DNA from: JAGQVA01 sp033764335
GTDB lineage: Bacteria > Bacteroidota > Bacteroidia > J057
Assembly (NCBI GenBank): GCA_033764335.1
Contig: JANRJC010000044.1
Location: 124,001-188,000 of the forward strand
Reading direction: 5' to 3'
Length of the DNA: 64,000 nt
Numbering within the stretch: the stretch's first letter is position 1; every line of letters begins with the position of its first letter. Positions 42,784 to 52,664 of this stretch are shown piece by piece. Both the position numbers and the translations under genes were made by a program. The notes below the pieces were generated by a model, which made no database searches, was not told the origin of the DNA, and saw nothing but the letters and a program-made list of their open reading frames with translations.

Positions 42784-44646
42784 ATGTTTCCAGAATATGA
42801 TATTGTCGTAGTAGGAGCCGGCCATGCCGGCTGTGAAGCTGCTGCTGCAGCAGCAAATATGGGTATGCGGGTAATGCTCGCTACCATGAATATGAATACC
42901 ATCGCGCAAATGTCCTGTAACCCTGCAATGGGAGGCGTGGCAAAAGGGCAACTCGTGAGAGAGATAGATGCATTAGGAGGGTATTCGGGGATTGTTACAG
43001 ACAAAACCATGATTCAGTTTCGAATGCTGAATCGCTCCAAAGGGCCTGCAATGTGGAGCCCCCGTGCACAAAGTGACCGAATGAGGTTTGCGGAAACCTG
43101 GCGATTGCTGCTAGAACAAACTCCTAATGTAGATTTCTGGCAGGAAATGGTGACGGGACTCTCTGTAAAAGGCGGAAGGGTAGTGGGAGTTACTACTCAA
43201 TTAGGGATCGAAATTCCCACCAAAGCTGTGGTACTTACGAATGGGACATTCCTGAATGGCCTGATTCATATCGGAGAAAAACAGTTTGGAGGTGGTCGTT
43301 CTGCGGAACGTGCTTCGGTTGGGTTAACGGCCCAACTCGAAAGCCTGGGCTTTGAAAGCGGGCGCATGAAAACAGGTACTCCCCCTCGGGTGGATGGTCG
43401 TACGATCAATTGGGCAGCGTTGGAAGAACAACCCGGAGATGAAAACCCTGGCAAGTTTTCCTTTATGGATACTCCCCGGCTCACCACCCAAAAGTCTTGT
43501 TATATTACCTATACCAATACCCAAACCCATGATATTCTTAAAGAAGGGTTTGATCGTTCTCCTATGTTTAACGGACGAATACAGGGATTAGGTCCCCGCT
43601 ATTGCCCTTCGATCGAAGATAAAATCAATCGTTTTGCCGACCGCGATCGCCATCAGCTTTTTCTCGAACCCGAAGGCTGGGATACAGTTGAAGTATATGT
43701 CAACGGATTTTCCTCATCCTTACCCGAAGATATTCAGTTTCGCGCATTGAGGTCTGTACCCGGACTCGAAAACGCCCGAATGTTTAGACCGGGTTATGCA
43801 GTGGAATATGACTTCTTTCCACCTACTCAGTTAAAACTTTCGTTAGAAACTCAACTGATTGAAAACCTCTATTTCGCTGGCCAGATCAATGGTACAACCG
43901 GTTATGAAGAAGCCGCTAGTCAGGGGTTAATTGCGGGTATAAATGCAGCTCTCAAACTTCAAGAAAAAGACCCTCTGATTATCAAACGGGATGAAGCCTA
44001 TATTGGAGTACTCATTGATGATCTCGTAAATAAAGGTACTAAAGAACCTTACCGAATGTTTACCTCTCGTGCAGAGTATCGTACCCTCCTCCGGCAAGAC
44101 AATGCCGATCTGCGCCTGACAGAGTTAGGTTATAAAATTGGTCTTGCAAAAGAAGATCGGTACCAGAATATGCTGACAAAAAGGGCGGCGGTTGTACGAA
44201 TCATTGAGTTGATCGAACAAACGTCCATTGCACCAGAAGATATAAATGGATACCTGGAGTCGGTAGGCAGCTCCCCTCTTAAACAAAAAGTAAAAGCAGT
44301 CAATATCCTTACCCGGCCACAAGTAACAATTGAAGATCTTATCCGGTCCAACTCCGAACTAGCAGAAGCATTAGCCGGATTAAATTCGGATTTTCTTAGC
44401 CAGGCAGAAATACAAATTAAGTACGCAGGTTATATTCAAAAAGAGCAGGAACTTGCTCATAAAATGATGCGGTTGGAAGAAATTCAATTTCCCGAAAATT
44501 TTAACTATAAAAATATTATTGCTCTCTCAGCAGAAGCACGTGAAAAATTGTCTAAAATCCAACCGCGAAGCCTTGGCCAGGCCTCGAGAATTAGTGGTGT
44601 CTCTCCCGCAGATATTTCTATTCTTATGGTATATATGGGACGCTAA
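42784..44646 (+). CDS. mnmG: tRNA uridine-5-carboxymethylaminomethyl modification enzyme MnmG
   Basis: A 620-residue FAD protein that with MnmE installs cmnm5 at wobble U34 of tRNAs. The N-terminal dinucleotide fold VVGAGHAGCEAA at 8-19 is present. The SCNPAMGGVAKGQLVREIDALGG signature follows, then TGTPPRVDGRTI, GRIQGLGPRYCPSIEDK and YFAGQINGTTGYEEAA. Length is normal. mnmG (gidA) is often near oriC, consistent with its place here next to parS. Confidence 0.97.
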   Translation: MFPEYDIVVVGAGHAGCEAAAAAANMGMRVMLATMNMNTIAQMSCNPAMGGVAKGQLVREIDALGGYSGIVTDKTMIQFRMLNRSKGPAMWSPRAQSDRMRFAETWRLLLEQTPNVDFWQEMVTGLSVKGGRVVGVTTQLGIEIPTKAVVLTNGTFLNGLIHIGEKQFGGGRSAERASVGLTAQLESLGFESGRMKTGTPPRVDGRTINWAALEEQPGDENPGKFSFMDTPRLTTQKSCYITYTNTQTHDILKEGFDRSPMFNGRIQGLGPRYCPSIEDKINRFADRDRHQLFLEPEGWDTVEVYVNGFSSSLPEDIQFRALRSVPGLENARMFRPGYAVEYDFFPPTQLKLSLETQLIENLYFAGQINGTTGYEEAASQGLIAGINAALKLQEKDPLIIKRDEAYIGVLIDDLVNKGTKEPYRMFTSRAEYRTLLRQDNADLRLTELGYKIGLAKEDRYQNMLTKRAAVVRIIELIEQTSIAPEDINGYLESVGSSPLKQKVKAVNILTRPQVTIEDLIRSNSELAEALAGLNSDFLSQAEIQIKYAGYIQKEQELAHKMMRLEEIQFPENFNYKNIIALSAEAREKLSKIQPRSLGQASRISGVSPADISILMVYMGR

Positions 44647-44875
44647 AAAAAGGGGCCTGAGATTTTGATAAAAACCAACCTCCCGGTATCTTGTGAGGGA
44701 TGTGAAAAATATAAGCGGTATTTTTGTTGGTTTTAATTGTATTTTTGTTTTTAAGTGTTTGATAATCAAGTATTTATTTTAATAATTCTCAAACAAAAAC
44801 AAGCCTTTTGAAATTTGCAAGAATTGCAAATTTTAAGATTTTTAGCCCATAACTCATTGATCAAATTCTGACCGG

Positions 44876-45787
44876 ATGACAACACTTTCTGAAAACCGAA
44901 TTTTACACCAGACTTGCCCCGTCTGCGATTCAACCGATATTCACCCTGCATTAACTCCCTCCGATCATACGGTTTCCGGTGAGTCCTTCGAAGTTTGGCA
45001 TTGCCAAAATTGTTCTTTTCGTTTTACCCAAAATATTCCCGTCGCCAATGAAATCGGGAGTTATTACCAATCGGAAGATTATATTTCTCACTCTAACACC
45101 CGCAAAGGAATTGTCAACCAGTTGTATCAGATTGTAAGGGAAATAACCCTCCGAGGAAAACGAAACCTCATTCAAAATCTTTCCGGTAAAAAAAATGGCC
45201 GGATTCTGGACATTGGCTGTGGAACCGGCGAATTTCTTGGTAAGATGAAAAACTCGGGTTGGGAGACACTTGGACTTGAACCTGACGAAGGCGCAAGAAA
45301 CCTCGCTTCTCAAAATCACGGACTTACAGTGTTTCCTTCTGCCCAACTGTTTGCGCTCGAAAACGGGACTTATGATGTCATTACCTTATGGCATGTATTG
45401 GAACATGTACACGAGCTAAAACCATATATTCAGAAAATACATGCTCTATTAAAAACAGATGGTCTGCTGATTATAGCGGTTCCCAATTACCAATCATTCG
45501 ATGCAGAAAAATATGGCAACTTTTGGGCTGCGTACGATGTGCCGAGACATTTGTACCATTTTAGTCCAGGCTCAATGAAACAGTTACTGAAAACACAACA
45601 GTTTTTTATTCGCGAGATGAGGCGAATGCCTTTTGATGCTTTTTATGTAAGTCTGTTGAGTGAAAAATATATTTCCGGAAAAATGAACCTGTTTTCAGCC
45701 TTTATCACCGGGTTGCGTTCCTACATTCGCAATTTGAGAAGTGTCGAAAAAGGAAGTTCTGTTTTGTATGTTGTGGGGAAAAGATAG
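44876..45787 (+). CDS. Class I SAM-dependent methyltransferase with N-terminal zinc-binding motif
   Basis: 303 residues. CPVC (about 20-23) and CQNC (about 45-48) form a zinc-ribbon-like head. The SAM-binding core is ILDIGCGTGEFLG at about 105-117, and LWHVLEHVHELKPYI is motif-II-like. It resembles methyltransferases acting on sugars or lipids in surface polysaccharide pathways. It stands alone after a ~230-bp gap downstream of mnmG. Confidence 0.85.
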   Translation: MTTLSENRILHQTCPVCDSTDIHPALTPSDHTVSGESFEVWHCQNCSFRFTQNIPVANEIGSYYQSEDYISHSNTRKGIVNQLYQIVREITLRGKRNLIQNLSGKKNGRILDIGCGTGEFLGKMKNSGWETLGLEPDEGARNLASQNHGLTVFPSAQLFALENGTYDVITLWHVLEHVHELKPYIQKIHALLKTDGLLIIAVPNYQSFDAEKYGNFWAAYDVPRHLYHFSPGSMKQLLKTQQFFIREMRRMPFDAFYVSLLSEKYISGKMNLFSAFITGLRSYIRNLRSVEKGSSVLYVVGKR

Positions 45788-45807
45788 AATTATCGTTTTT
45801 TCCAATT

Positions 45808-46782
45808 TTAGTACTTCATCTGATTTACAGTATTAGGGATATACTTTTTTAGAAGTTCTCTTCGGGTCTGGAAAAAATTTTGGTCGAGTGTGTATTTCTC
45901 TTCCGGTATTCTCTCAACGATTTGGTTATATGCTTCAACATCCTTATTGGTTCTTGTCTCAGGATTGTTTAATACACGAGTAATAACCGTATATTCTTTA
46001 GAAGCCAGCGATTGATAATACAGTACGACTTTTCGAGTTGCTTCATAAAACTCTCGATTTCCATAAAAATCTCCACGGGCCTGTATCGTGGCATTAGCCT
46101 GGGAAGCGTATTTTAGTAAATCCAGTTTTGTTTTTTCCATCTGCCCTGCATCTTTTTTATCCCAGGCATCCTCAAAGGCGGAATCTGCTTTTTTGATACG
46201 AAAATAATGCAGATATAAGTCATTGGTATATTTGTTAACCTCTGAAATCATTTTTACTTTCCAAGAGGCCCGTTGATTTTTTTCTTCGAAGCTGAGTTGA
46301 TGCTTCCCCACAAATTCCAACTGAGCAATATCAAATCTATCAGAAGCTTTGGCGAGTTTATCTTCTGCTTTGTCCTGAGCCTGAAAAAACTTTTCCATTG
46401 CTTCGTAGGAACTTTTACTGTCTCTTTTCAAGTCAATGGCCTCGCTAAATTCAACATTAAATACCTCCAAGTATTGTTCGAATACGGCAATGGCAACTTC
46501 TTTGAGCTTGACGTCTCCTTTGTAGGGCGTAATATTAGATACTTTGCTGATAGACTGAATAATCTGATGAATAACATCGTCGCGCCGCTTCTCGATTTCC
46601 GAATAATCATCGCTATGCACCGCATAAGAAATATACTCAATATGTTTTTGAGTAATAGCTATATGTTCACTAGCGAGGTAGTTGTGGTAGTCAACCGGTT
46701 GTTCAAAACTCTGGCTATTACCGTAAAAAGGGAATATACAGATTAAAAAGCATGAAAGGATAAAGCACAATGTGTTAGTCAT
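45808..46782 (-). CDS. Secreted helical hypothetical protein, possibly LIC11966-like
   Basis: 324 residues with a signal peptide (about 1-23, ending YGNSQS). The mature part is almost entirely helical and highly charged, with regular E/K/D heptad-like stretches and no cysteines. It vaguely resembles the LIC11966 surface protein family, but this is from memory of composition and not certain. It is convergent with the methyltransferase gene with a 20-bp gap. Confidence 0.65.
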   Translation of the reverse strand: MTNTLCFILSCFLICIFPFYGNSQSFEQPVDYHNYLASEHIAITQKHIEYISYAVHSDDYSEIEKRRDDVIHQIIQSISKVSNITPYKGDVKLKEVAIAVFEQYLEVFNVEFSEAIDLKRDSKSSYEAMEKFFQAQDKAEDKLAKASDRFDIAQLEFVGKHQLSFEEKNQRASWKVKMISEVNKYTNDLYLHYFRIKKADSAFEDAWDKKDAGQMEKTKLDLLKYASQANATIQARGDFYGNREFYEATRKVVLYYQSLASKEYTVITRVLNNPETRTNKDVEAYNQIVERIPEEKYTLDQNFFQTRRELLKKYIPNTVNQMKY

Positions 46783-46856
46783 ATTCTAGTAAGTAATAAG
46801 ATATGACTAAAATACGAAAAAAAATGAATTTAAAAAGGTAATCTAAACTTAAGATT

Positions 46857-48044
46857 TTAAGAAAAAAAAGTCTTCAACTTATCTCCGAAATCTCGATCCG
46901 TACAATTTTCTAATACAACTCTCTCACATCCGCAAAATTTTGCAAAGTCCTGAATTTTTTGTGTTAAAGAAGGAAGTAGTTCATCCGCGTCTTTGATTTC
47001 TGTTTCCATCCAGAAATTCAGTATATAAAAGGTCTTTGTTTTTCGGTCGGCTTTGGGATCCATTCGTCCGATAAAAGTATCGCCCCACAGTACCGGCAAA
47101 CAGTAGTAACCATATTTCCGTTTGGGCTGGGGAACATAACATTCGATCTGGTAATCAAACCCAAATAAATCGGAAAGCCTTTTCCGCTGAATGACCAAGT
47201 TGTCAAAAGGAGAAAGGATATGGATTTGTTTTTTGTGAATGACCTGCGGAATATCATTCAATAAAAAAGGGAATGTATAATAATTTTGGTTTATTCCTTC
47301 GACAGAAATCGGAATAAGGCTTCCTTCTTCTTCCATTTCCCTCAGAGCAGTTTTTACGGAATCTTTCATTCCTTTGCGGAGGTAAGTGATTTCAGTTTCA
47401 GTTTTAAAGCCGTGAGCATGGACGGCGCGTTCAATCAAATGACGAGCCATTTCATGAGGAGAGGGCATACTTGTATTGGTATCGGGAGGAAGAACTCTTT
47501 CGGTGAGGTCATATACTTTTTGGAAACCTTTGCGCTCGGCTACCATAAGTGTTCCTTCCAGAAACAGATGTTCCAGCGCGATTTTTGTGGGTTTCCAGCC
47601 CCACCATTCTGAGCGTTTTTCGTCGCTTCCAAAATCTTTGGATTGTAAAGGCCCTTCTTCCCGAATCCTTTCTACGACAAGATTCATAAGTTGATGATCC
47701 CGGTCAAACCAATGTTTTTCTCCAGATGCAAGTGCATATTTTCGGGGGAGGCTGAATCGGTAGTCTTTCATCGGTAAATACGCCGCTGCATGACTCCAGT
47801 ATTCAAATATGGTTTTTTTTTCAGAGAGTAAATGATCGAGGATTTCCGGTTGATAATCCGGTACTCGTGACCAGAAGATATGATGATGCGCCCTTGCTGC
47901 AACCGAAATGGTATCAATCTGGATATAACTGATTTGTTCAATGGCTTGCTGGCTGCCTTTTTCGCGTTTCGCGAATGAAGACAATAAACCCTGCGACTGC
48001 AAGGTGAGAAGTCTAGCCTGTTTTTTAGAAAGCGTTGTTGCCAT
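46857..48044 (-). CDS. ycaQ: YcaQ/AlkX-family winged-helix DNA glycosylase
   Basis: A 395-residue protein of the HTH_42 family. The catalytic-site motif QIDTISVAARAHHH (about 42-55) corresponds to the QxD motif of interstrand-crosslink glycosylases, and HILSPFDNLVIQRKRL is the second conserved block. Members open interstrand crosslinks and remove alkylated bases. The stop is 4 bp upstream of the CHAD gene region, which ends at 48048 on the same strand; the two are probably one operon (CHAD first). Confidence 0.86.
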   Translation of the reverse strand: MATTLSKKQARLLTLQSQGLLSSFAKREKGSQQAIEQISYIQIDTISVAARAHHHIFWSRVPDYQPEILDHLLSEKKTIFEYWSHAAAYLPMKDYRFSLPRKYALASGEKHWFDRDHQLMNLVVERIREEGPLQSKDFGSDEKRSEWWGWKPTKIALEHLFLEGTLMVAERKGFQKVYDLTERVLPPDTNTSMPSPHEMARHLIERAVHAHGFKTETEITYLRKGMKDSVKTALREMEEEGSLIPISVEGINQNYYTFPFLLNDIPQVIHKKQIHILSPFDNLVIQRKRLSDLFGFDYQIECYVPQPKRKYGYYCLPVLWGDTFIGRMDPKADRKTKTFYILNFWMETEIKDADELLPSLTQKIQDFAKFCGCERVVLENCTDRDFGDKLKTFFS

Positions 48045-48047
48045 CCG

Positions 48048-48968
48048 CTAATATAAATTTAAAGGAAAACTTCTCCGCCAGGTATTCCAATAAGTTTCCA
48101 GATAACTCACAAAGTCGTTGGGACGCTGGCGGTAGATTTTTGAAGCAAGCGTATAGATTCGCATTTGAAGATCATGCCTGTAGCGGGCAATGATATTGAG
48201 AATTTGATTTTCAACGGTTTGTTTATTGACACTCAGGCTTCCATTTTCAAGAGCGTCATTTAACAATGCCAGGTCGTGGTCGGTACCCAGCATTTCGGAT
48301 AGCTGGTGTAATTCTTCGGCATAAGCATCCATCATACCCGGCCATATATTTTTCAGAAGGAGAATATGATACCAGATATGTTTTACACTTTTTCGCCATT
48401 CATGAAGATTATAATCGGAAGGGTCATCGAGAGCCAGTGCCAAGCCGTCATAACCTTGAGTATAAACCCGGCAAACACTTTTTTTTATGGCACGAAAAGA
48501 GTTTTTTGAGAGGTTCAGCTTTTCGACTCGTTCTCTTCCTTCTTTAATAAGGAAAGAGACGGTTTCTCGAATGTTTTTTTGTACAAGAAGGAGATCTGAG
48601 ATTTCCTCCTGATTTTTCAAAAGGATTTTTTCGAGGGATTTATAGGTTTGGTCGCTGATGCTATCCGGATAATAAAGTCTGATTTTGTCAAGAGTTTCAA
48701 TCATAGCCGTCGCATCCCTTAGCGCAGAAAGTTTTCTGCCGGCATCTCTATACCAGGTATTTTCCAGCACATATTGTTCCGAACCAATTTCATCGCGAAC
48801 AAAACGGATGACAGCCCTTATTTTTTTAAAAGATTTTCGCGCATTGTGGACACCTTCGTGCGGATTTTCTTCTGACTGAAGTGAAATCAGGGAAAAATCA
48901 ATTTCTTCGTAGAATATTCTTTTTATCCCTTCCGGAAGAGATTCGTTGTGTTGTAACTGGAAATTCAT
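48048..48968 (-). CDS. CHAD domain protein
   Basis: A 306-residue all-helical protein with conserved histidines of the CHAD family (EGVHNARKSFKKIRAVIR at about 39-56, LHEWRKSVKHIWYH at about 187-200). CHAD proteins bind inorganic polyphosphate granules. No CYTH triphosphatase domain is fused or adjacent. It is transcribed in front of ycaQ with a 3-bp gap. Confidence 0.88.
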   Translation of the reverse strand: MNFQLQHNESLPEGIKRIFYEEIDFSLISLQSEENPHEGVHNARKSFKKIRAVIRFVRDEIGSEQYVLENTWYRDAGRKLSALRDATAMIETLDKIRLYYPDSISDQTYKSLEKILLKNQEEISDLLLVQKNIRETVSFLIKEGRERVEKLNLSKNSFRAIKKSVCRVYTQGYDGLALALDDPSDYNLHEWRKSVKHIWYHILLLKNIWPGMMDAYAEELHQLSEMLGTDHDLALLNDALENGSLSVNKQTVENQILNIIARYRHDLQMRIYTLASKIYRQRPNDFVSYLETYWNTWRRSFPLNLY

Positions 48969-49000
48969 GAGGCAATGCAGATTTGAAAATAGGGAATAAT

Positions 49001-49843
49001 TTATTCGAATATATCAACTTTTGTATGTGTAAGTTCTGGAAAAAGGCCCATACTCTCTCCCGCAGTCAAAACTTCCCTGACGGCTTCGATGCCTTTGGTT
49101 CCAAGCTTCAGGCTATATTCGTTTACGTAAAGGTTAATATGCGCCTTCATCACTTCATCGTCCATTTCTTGTGCATATTTTCGTACATAATTCTGGGATG
49201 AATCCGGATATTCAAAAGCAAAACGGACACTCTCCCGCGTATGGGTTTGCAAAGTGCGAATGATTTTCTCGCCCAGGTTTTTTTTTGCAACAATTGCTCC
49301 GAGGGGAATCGGTAGCCCGGTTTTTTCTTCCCAATACTCTCCTAAATCCTGTATAAGCAGCAATCCGAAATTTTGATAAGTAAATCGGTTTTCATGAATG
49401 ATTAATCCGGCATCAATTTGCCCACTTAACAATGCGGGCATAATTTCATGGAAGATAAGTTCCCGTTTATTCGCAATTTGCGGAGCATAATATCCCAATA
49501 AAAGATTAGCGGTGGTATTTTTGCCCGGGATACCGACAATGAGGTTGTTTTCTACAATTTCAGAAACAGTAAGCGGACGTCGTGAAATGAGCAACGGGCC
49601 GCAATTATTTCCTAAAGCGCTTCCTGCATCCAACAACTGATACTGATTAATGATCTGGCCATAAGTGTTATAGGAAACTTTCACCATGTCCAGTTCTCCA
49701 CGTAAAGCTTTTTGATTGAGATGGAAAATATCGTCGAGAACAACCTCGTAAGTGATTTCTCCCGTATCAATTTTTCCATGAACCAGAGCGTCAAAGATAA
49801 AAGTATCATTGGGGCAGGTGCTGAAGCCAAGTGTAATTTTCAT
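49001..49843 (-). CDS. mqnD: 1,4-dihydroxy-6-naphthoate synthase (futalosine pathway)
   Basis: A 280-residue periplasmic-binding-protein-like enzyme that forms 1,4-dihydroxy-6-naphthoate from cyclic dehypoxanthine futalosine. The family N-terminus GFSTCPNDTFIFDAL is clear, followed by VKVSYNTYG, IPGKNTTANLLL and LIIHENRFTY. It indicates that menaquinone is made by the futalosine route. No other mqn gene is in the window. Confidence 0.93.
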   Translation of the reverse strand: MKITLGFSTCPNDTFIFDALVHGKIDTGEITYEVVLDDIFHLNQKALRGELDMVKVSYNTYGQIINQYQLLDAGSALGNNCGPLLISRRPLTVSEIVENNLIVGIPGKNTTANLLLGYYAPQIANKRELIFHEIMPALLSGQIDAGLIIHENRFTYQNFGLLLIQDLGEYWEEKTGLPIPLGAIVAKKNLGEKIIRTLQTHTRESVRFAFEYPDSSQNYVRKYAQEMDDEVMKAHINLYVNEYSLKLGTKGIEAVREVLTAGESMGLFPELTHTKVDIFE

Positions 49844-49892
49844 AAAAAGGAGTCCTTCAATATTTCTTGTTTTAGCATAGGATTTATCATTC

Positions 49893-50594
49893 TTAGCAAA
49901 GCAAATCGGGAAAATTGGCTACGGCAGGAATAATATTATCTAAAGGAATTTCTCTCGGATCAAAGTGGTAACCAAAAATATTATATTGATTTAGCCGGGG
50001 AAACAGATACTTATAATAGGCATGAACCCCATCGCTTTTATCGAAACATATATCATGGAACACTCGAACGTTTTTGGATGTCGGGATTTTTTTGTCCAGG
50101 GCATTAAAAATCACATCGGGATCGCCGACATCTCCCGAATAAACGAGGATATCCGATTCGGATTCAAAGATAAAACCGTAGGATTGCATATTTTTAACAT
50201 GAAGTCCAAAGGTATCAATTACCTCGATACCGGGTATTTCGTAGATGGGGGTAAAAGTGACATATTCATCCGGATCGGGAATTGCAAACCGAATGAATTC
50301 ACGTAGATGGTGCTGGAATTCTGGAGAAGGAACAAGGATATTGGCTTTTTTGGCAGGGTGGAGAAAGTAGCGGTGATGAAGAATAATAGAAGCCAGGCTT
50401 CCCACATGATCGTCATGGCAATGCGTGATCAGTATATAATCAATTTTATTTGCCAGACCCGTTTCCCGCAAACGGCGATATACACTATTCCCACAATCAA
50501 GAAGGATATTTTTCCCATTAAAGGAAATCCATGCCGCTGAATTACCGGATTCATAGTCAAAAGCACCGCCCGTTCCTAAAAATTTTATCTGCAT
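49893..50594 (-). CDS. MBL-fold metallo-hydrolase
   Basis: 233 residues from the ATG at 50594 (MQIKFLGTGGAFDY); the longer frame needs a TTG. It has HCHDDHVGSL as the HxHxDH metal site, a later FHDICFD, and YSGDVGDPD. It resembles RNase Z/ElaC-type or phosphodiesterase-like hydrolases, but the substrate cannot be told. It lies 49 bp upstream of mqnD on the same strand. Confidence 0.85.
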   Translation of the reverse strand: MQIKFLGTGGAFDYESGNSAAWISFNGKNILLDCGNSVYRRLRETGLANKIDYILITHCHDDHVGSLASIILHHRYFLHPAKKANILVPSPEFQHHLREFIRFAIPDPDEYVTFTPIYEIPGIEVIDTFGLHVKNMQSYGFIFESESDILVYSGDVGDPDVIFNALDKKIPTSKNVRVFHDICFDKSDGVHAYYKYLFPRLNQYNIFGYHFDPREIPLDNIIPAVANFPDLLC

Positions 50595-50726
50595 TTCACC
50601 AATCAAATGCCGTAAACAAATGTTTATTAAGATTAAGACGAAAACCTTACTGTAAGTTACAATTAGAATTCGTAAATTTTCACCCTTTAATGAGAAATAG
50701 AATTACGCTCCGAAAAAGAAGCCAAT

Positions 50727-51602
50727 ATGATACAATCCATGACCGGCTATGGAGCCGCGACAAAAGCTTCTGTTAATTATCAGGTTACAGTTGAACTAAA
50801 ATCTCTCAACAGCAAATTTCTGGAATTATCCCTCAAATTGCCACGTGTTTATATGAAATATGAACAGCGGCTAAGGAATATTCTTTCGCAACAGCTGGTA
50901 CGGGGGAAAATTTCTGTCCTGATCAATGTGGAAGTCCTGAGTGCCGATAAACGCACCCTTCAGATCAATAAGGTACTGGCAAAAAAATACCTTACGGAAA
51001 TCCGTAACCTGGGTAAATACCTGGAAATGGAGAGCGATGTTGATCTGAAATTTATCCTGGAACTTCCGGACGTGATTCCCAACGAAATTGAAAAGGAGGA
51101 TTCCGAAGAATGGGAACTGATTCAGTCGGCCATGGATGAAGCCTGTCAGCAAATGATTTCGAGTCGAAACGAAGAAGGAGTCGCACTTGACAAGGATCTT
51201 GCAGAGTGTTGTGATGCAATTGATGTGGCATTACAGGAAATAAAAGTATTAGCTCCCAAAAGAATGGAAGTAATCCGGGGCAGGATTGAACAGAATCTGG
51301 AAGACATTCGCCACAAAGTAGAAACCGACCAAAACCGATTTGAGCAGGAGTTGATTTTTTACTTGGAAAAACTGGATATTAATGAGGAAATTGTACGATT
51401 AGGGCAGCATATCAAGTTTTTTCGCGATTTGCAAATGGAAGGCAAAAGCAACGGAAAACAACTGCAATTCCTCTCTCAGGAGATGGGGCGCGAGATTAAC
51501 ACCATTGGTTCAAAAGCCAATGATGCAGAAATACAACGATTTGTGGTTGGTATGAAAAACGATCTCGAAAAAATCAAAGAGCAGGTTCTGAATATTGTAT
51601 AG
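50727..51602 (+). CDS. yicC: YicC/YloC family endoribonuclease
   Basis: 291 residues. The N-terminal MIQSMTGYGAATKA and the C-terminal GREINTIGSKANDAEIQRFV blocks are diagnostic for YicC. Members are RNases that promote sRNA or mRNA turnover. DinB-fold and NADAR genes follow at 15 and 20 bp, probably the same operon. Confidence 0.93.
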   Translation: MIQSMTGYGAATKASVNYQVTVELKSLNSKFLELSLKLPRVYMKYEQRLRNILSQQLVRGKISVLINVEVLSADKRTLQINKVLAKKYLTEIRNLGKYLEMESDVDLKFILELPDVIPNEIEKEDSEEWELIQSAMDEACQQMISSRNEEGVALDKDLAECCDAIDVALQEIKVLAPKRMEVIRGRIEQNLEDIRHKVETDQNRFEQELIFYLEKLDINEEIVRLGQHIKFFRDLQMEGKSNGKQLQFLSQEMGREINTIGSKANDAEIQRFVVGMKNDLEKIKEQVLNIV

Positions 51603-51617
51603 ACTTACTATCATCGC

Positions 51618-52151
51618 ATGGAAATAAAATCCAGAGAACAACTGATCGAAGGATTGGAAAAAAAATTTTCAACCTTGGTTATATGGATCGAAAATCAGCC
51701 GATAGAAAAATTTGAAGCGCAGGTACGCCGGGAAAAATGGTCAACCGGCCAGCATCTTGCGCATCTGATTAAAAGTACCCGACCTGTAAACCTCGCTCTT
51801 CGGTTGCCAAAGTTTATTCTCAAATGGCGATTTGGTATCAATAACCGCGAGGAAAAAACCTACGAAGCGCTCGTCGAAAAATATAAACAAAAGCTGGCTG
51901 CCGGAGGTACTGCGCCTAGTCCTTTTATTCCTCCCAAAATCTCTGCAAATGAAAAAAAGGCGTTGATAGCCCAATTCAATCGAGAACTTGCCAAACTGAA
52001 AAAAGTGGTTAGAAAATGGGATGAAAAACACCTGAGCACCTACATCATTCCGCATCCGCTTTTGGGGAGAATCACAATGCGAGAACTTTTGTTTTTTACC
52101 ATTTACCATACGGAACATCATTTGCAGATTATTCAGAGAGATTATTCTTAA
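51618..52151 (+). CDS. DinB/YfiT-like putative metalloenzyme
   Basis: 177 residues of a four-helix DinB fold: WSTGQHLAHL near 48 (first metal His) and FTIYHTEHHLQII at the C-terminus (second and third His). Members are thiol-dependent transferases or of unknown function. It is co-oriented, 15 bp after yicC. Confidence 0.85.
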   Translation: MEIKSREQLIEGLEKKFSTLVIWIENQPIEKFEAQVRREKWSTGQHLAHLIKSTRPVNLALRLPKFILKWRFGINNREEKTYEALVEKYKQKLAAGGTAPSPFIPPKISANEKKALIAQFNRELAKLKKVVRKWDEKHLSTYIIPHPLLGRITMRELLFFTIYHTEHHLQIIQRDYS

Positions 52152-52171
52152 AACAATCTTCTGTACAAACT

Positions 52172-52618
52172 ATGCTGAATCAGAATTCAGAAGTACTCAG
52201 GTTCTATGAGCCGGATAAACCTTATGGCTGCCTTTCCAATCTTTCCGCTCATCCGATAATACTGGATGGCCATACCTGGCCAACCTCCGAACACTACTAC
52301 CAAAGCAGAAAATTTACAGAGCCGGAAGAGCAATTGATCATCAGAAACCTGGAAGATCCCATTGAAGCCTGGCGAATGACTCGCCGGATGGCTGAAAAAG
52401 TGCGCCCGGATTGGGACTCGGTGAAAGAGGTATTTATGAAAAAGGCACTTTGGGCCAAAACAATTCAGCATGAGGAGGTTTTACAAACACTTCTTTCTAC
52501 CGGTGATTTATATCTGGTGGAAGATGCTGCTGATGATCCCTATTGGGGAGTGGGCGAAGATGGTAAGGGGCAAAACCGATTGGGAATACTATGGATGGAG
52601 GTTCGGAAAATGATTTGA
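52172..52618 (+). CDS. NADAR family protein (YbiA-like)
   Basis: 148 residues: FYEPDKPYGCLSNLS at about 10-24, WPTSEHYYQSRKF at about 36-48, and the C-terminal NRLGILWMEVR. YbiA relatives cleave N-glycosidic bonds of riboflavin intermediates, and NADAR proteins act in ADP-ribose/NAD metabolism. It is third in the yicC gene cluster; a defence role is not suggested by the context. Confidence 0.88.
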   Translation: MLNQNSEVLRFYEPDKPYGCLSNLSAHPIILDGHTWPTSEHYYQSRKFTEPEEQLIIRNLEDPIEAWRMTRRMAEKVRPDWDSVKEVFMKKALWAKTIQHEEVLQTLLSTGDLYLVEDAADDPYWGVGEDGKGQNRLGILWMEVRKMI

Positions 52619-52664
52619 ATAAGTTGTATCTTAGGAATTACGAAACCCTTTAACCCCGGCAATT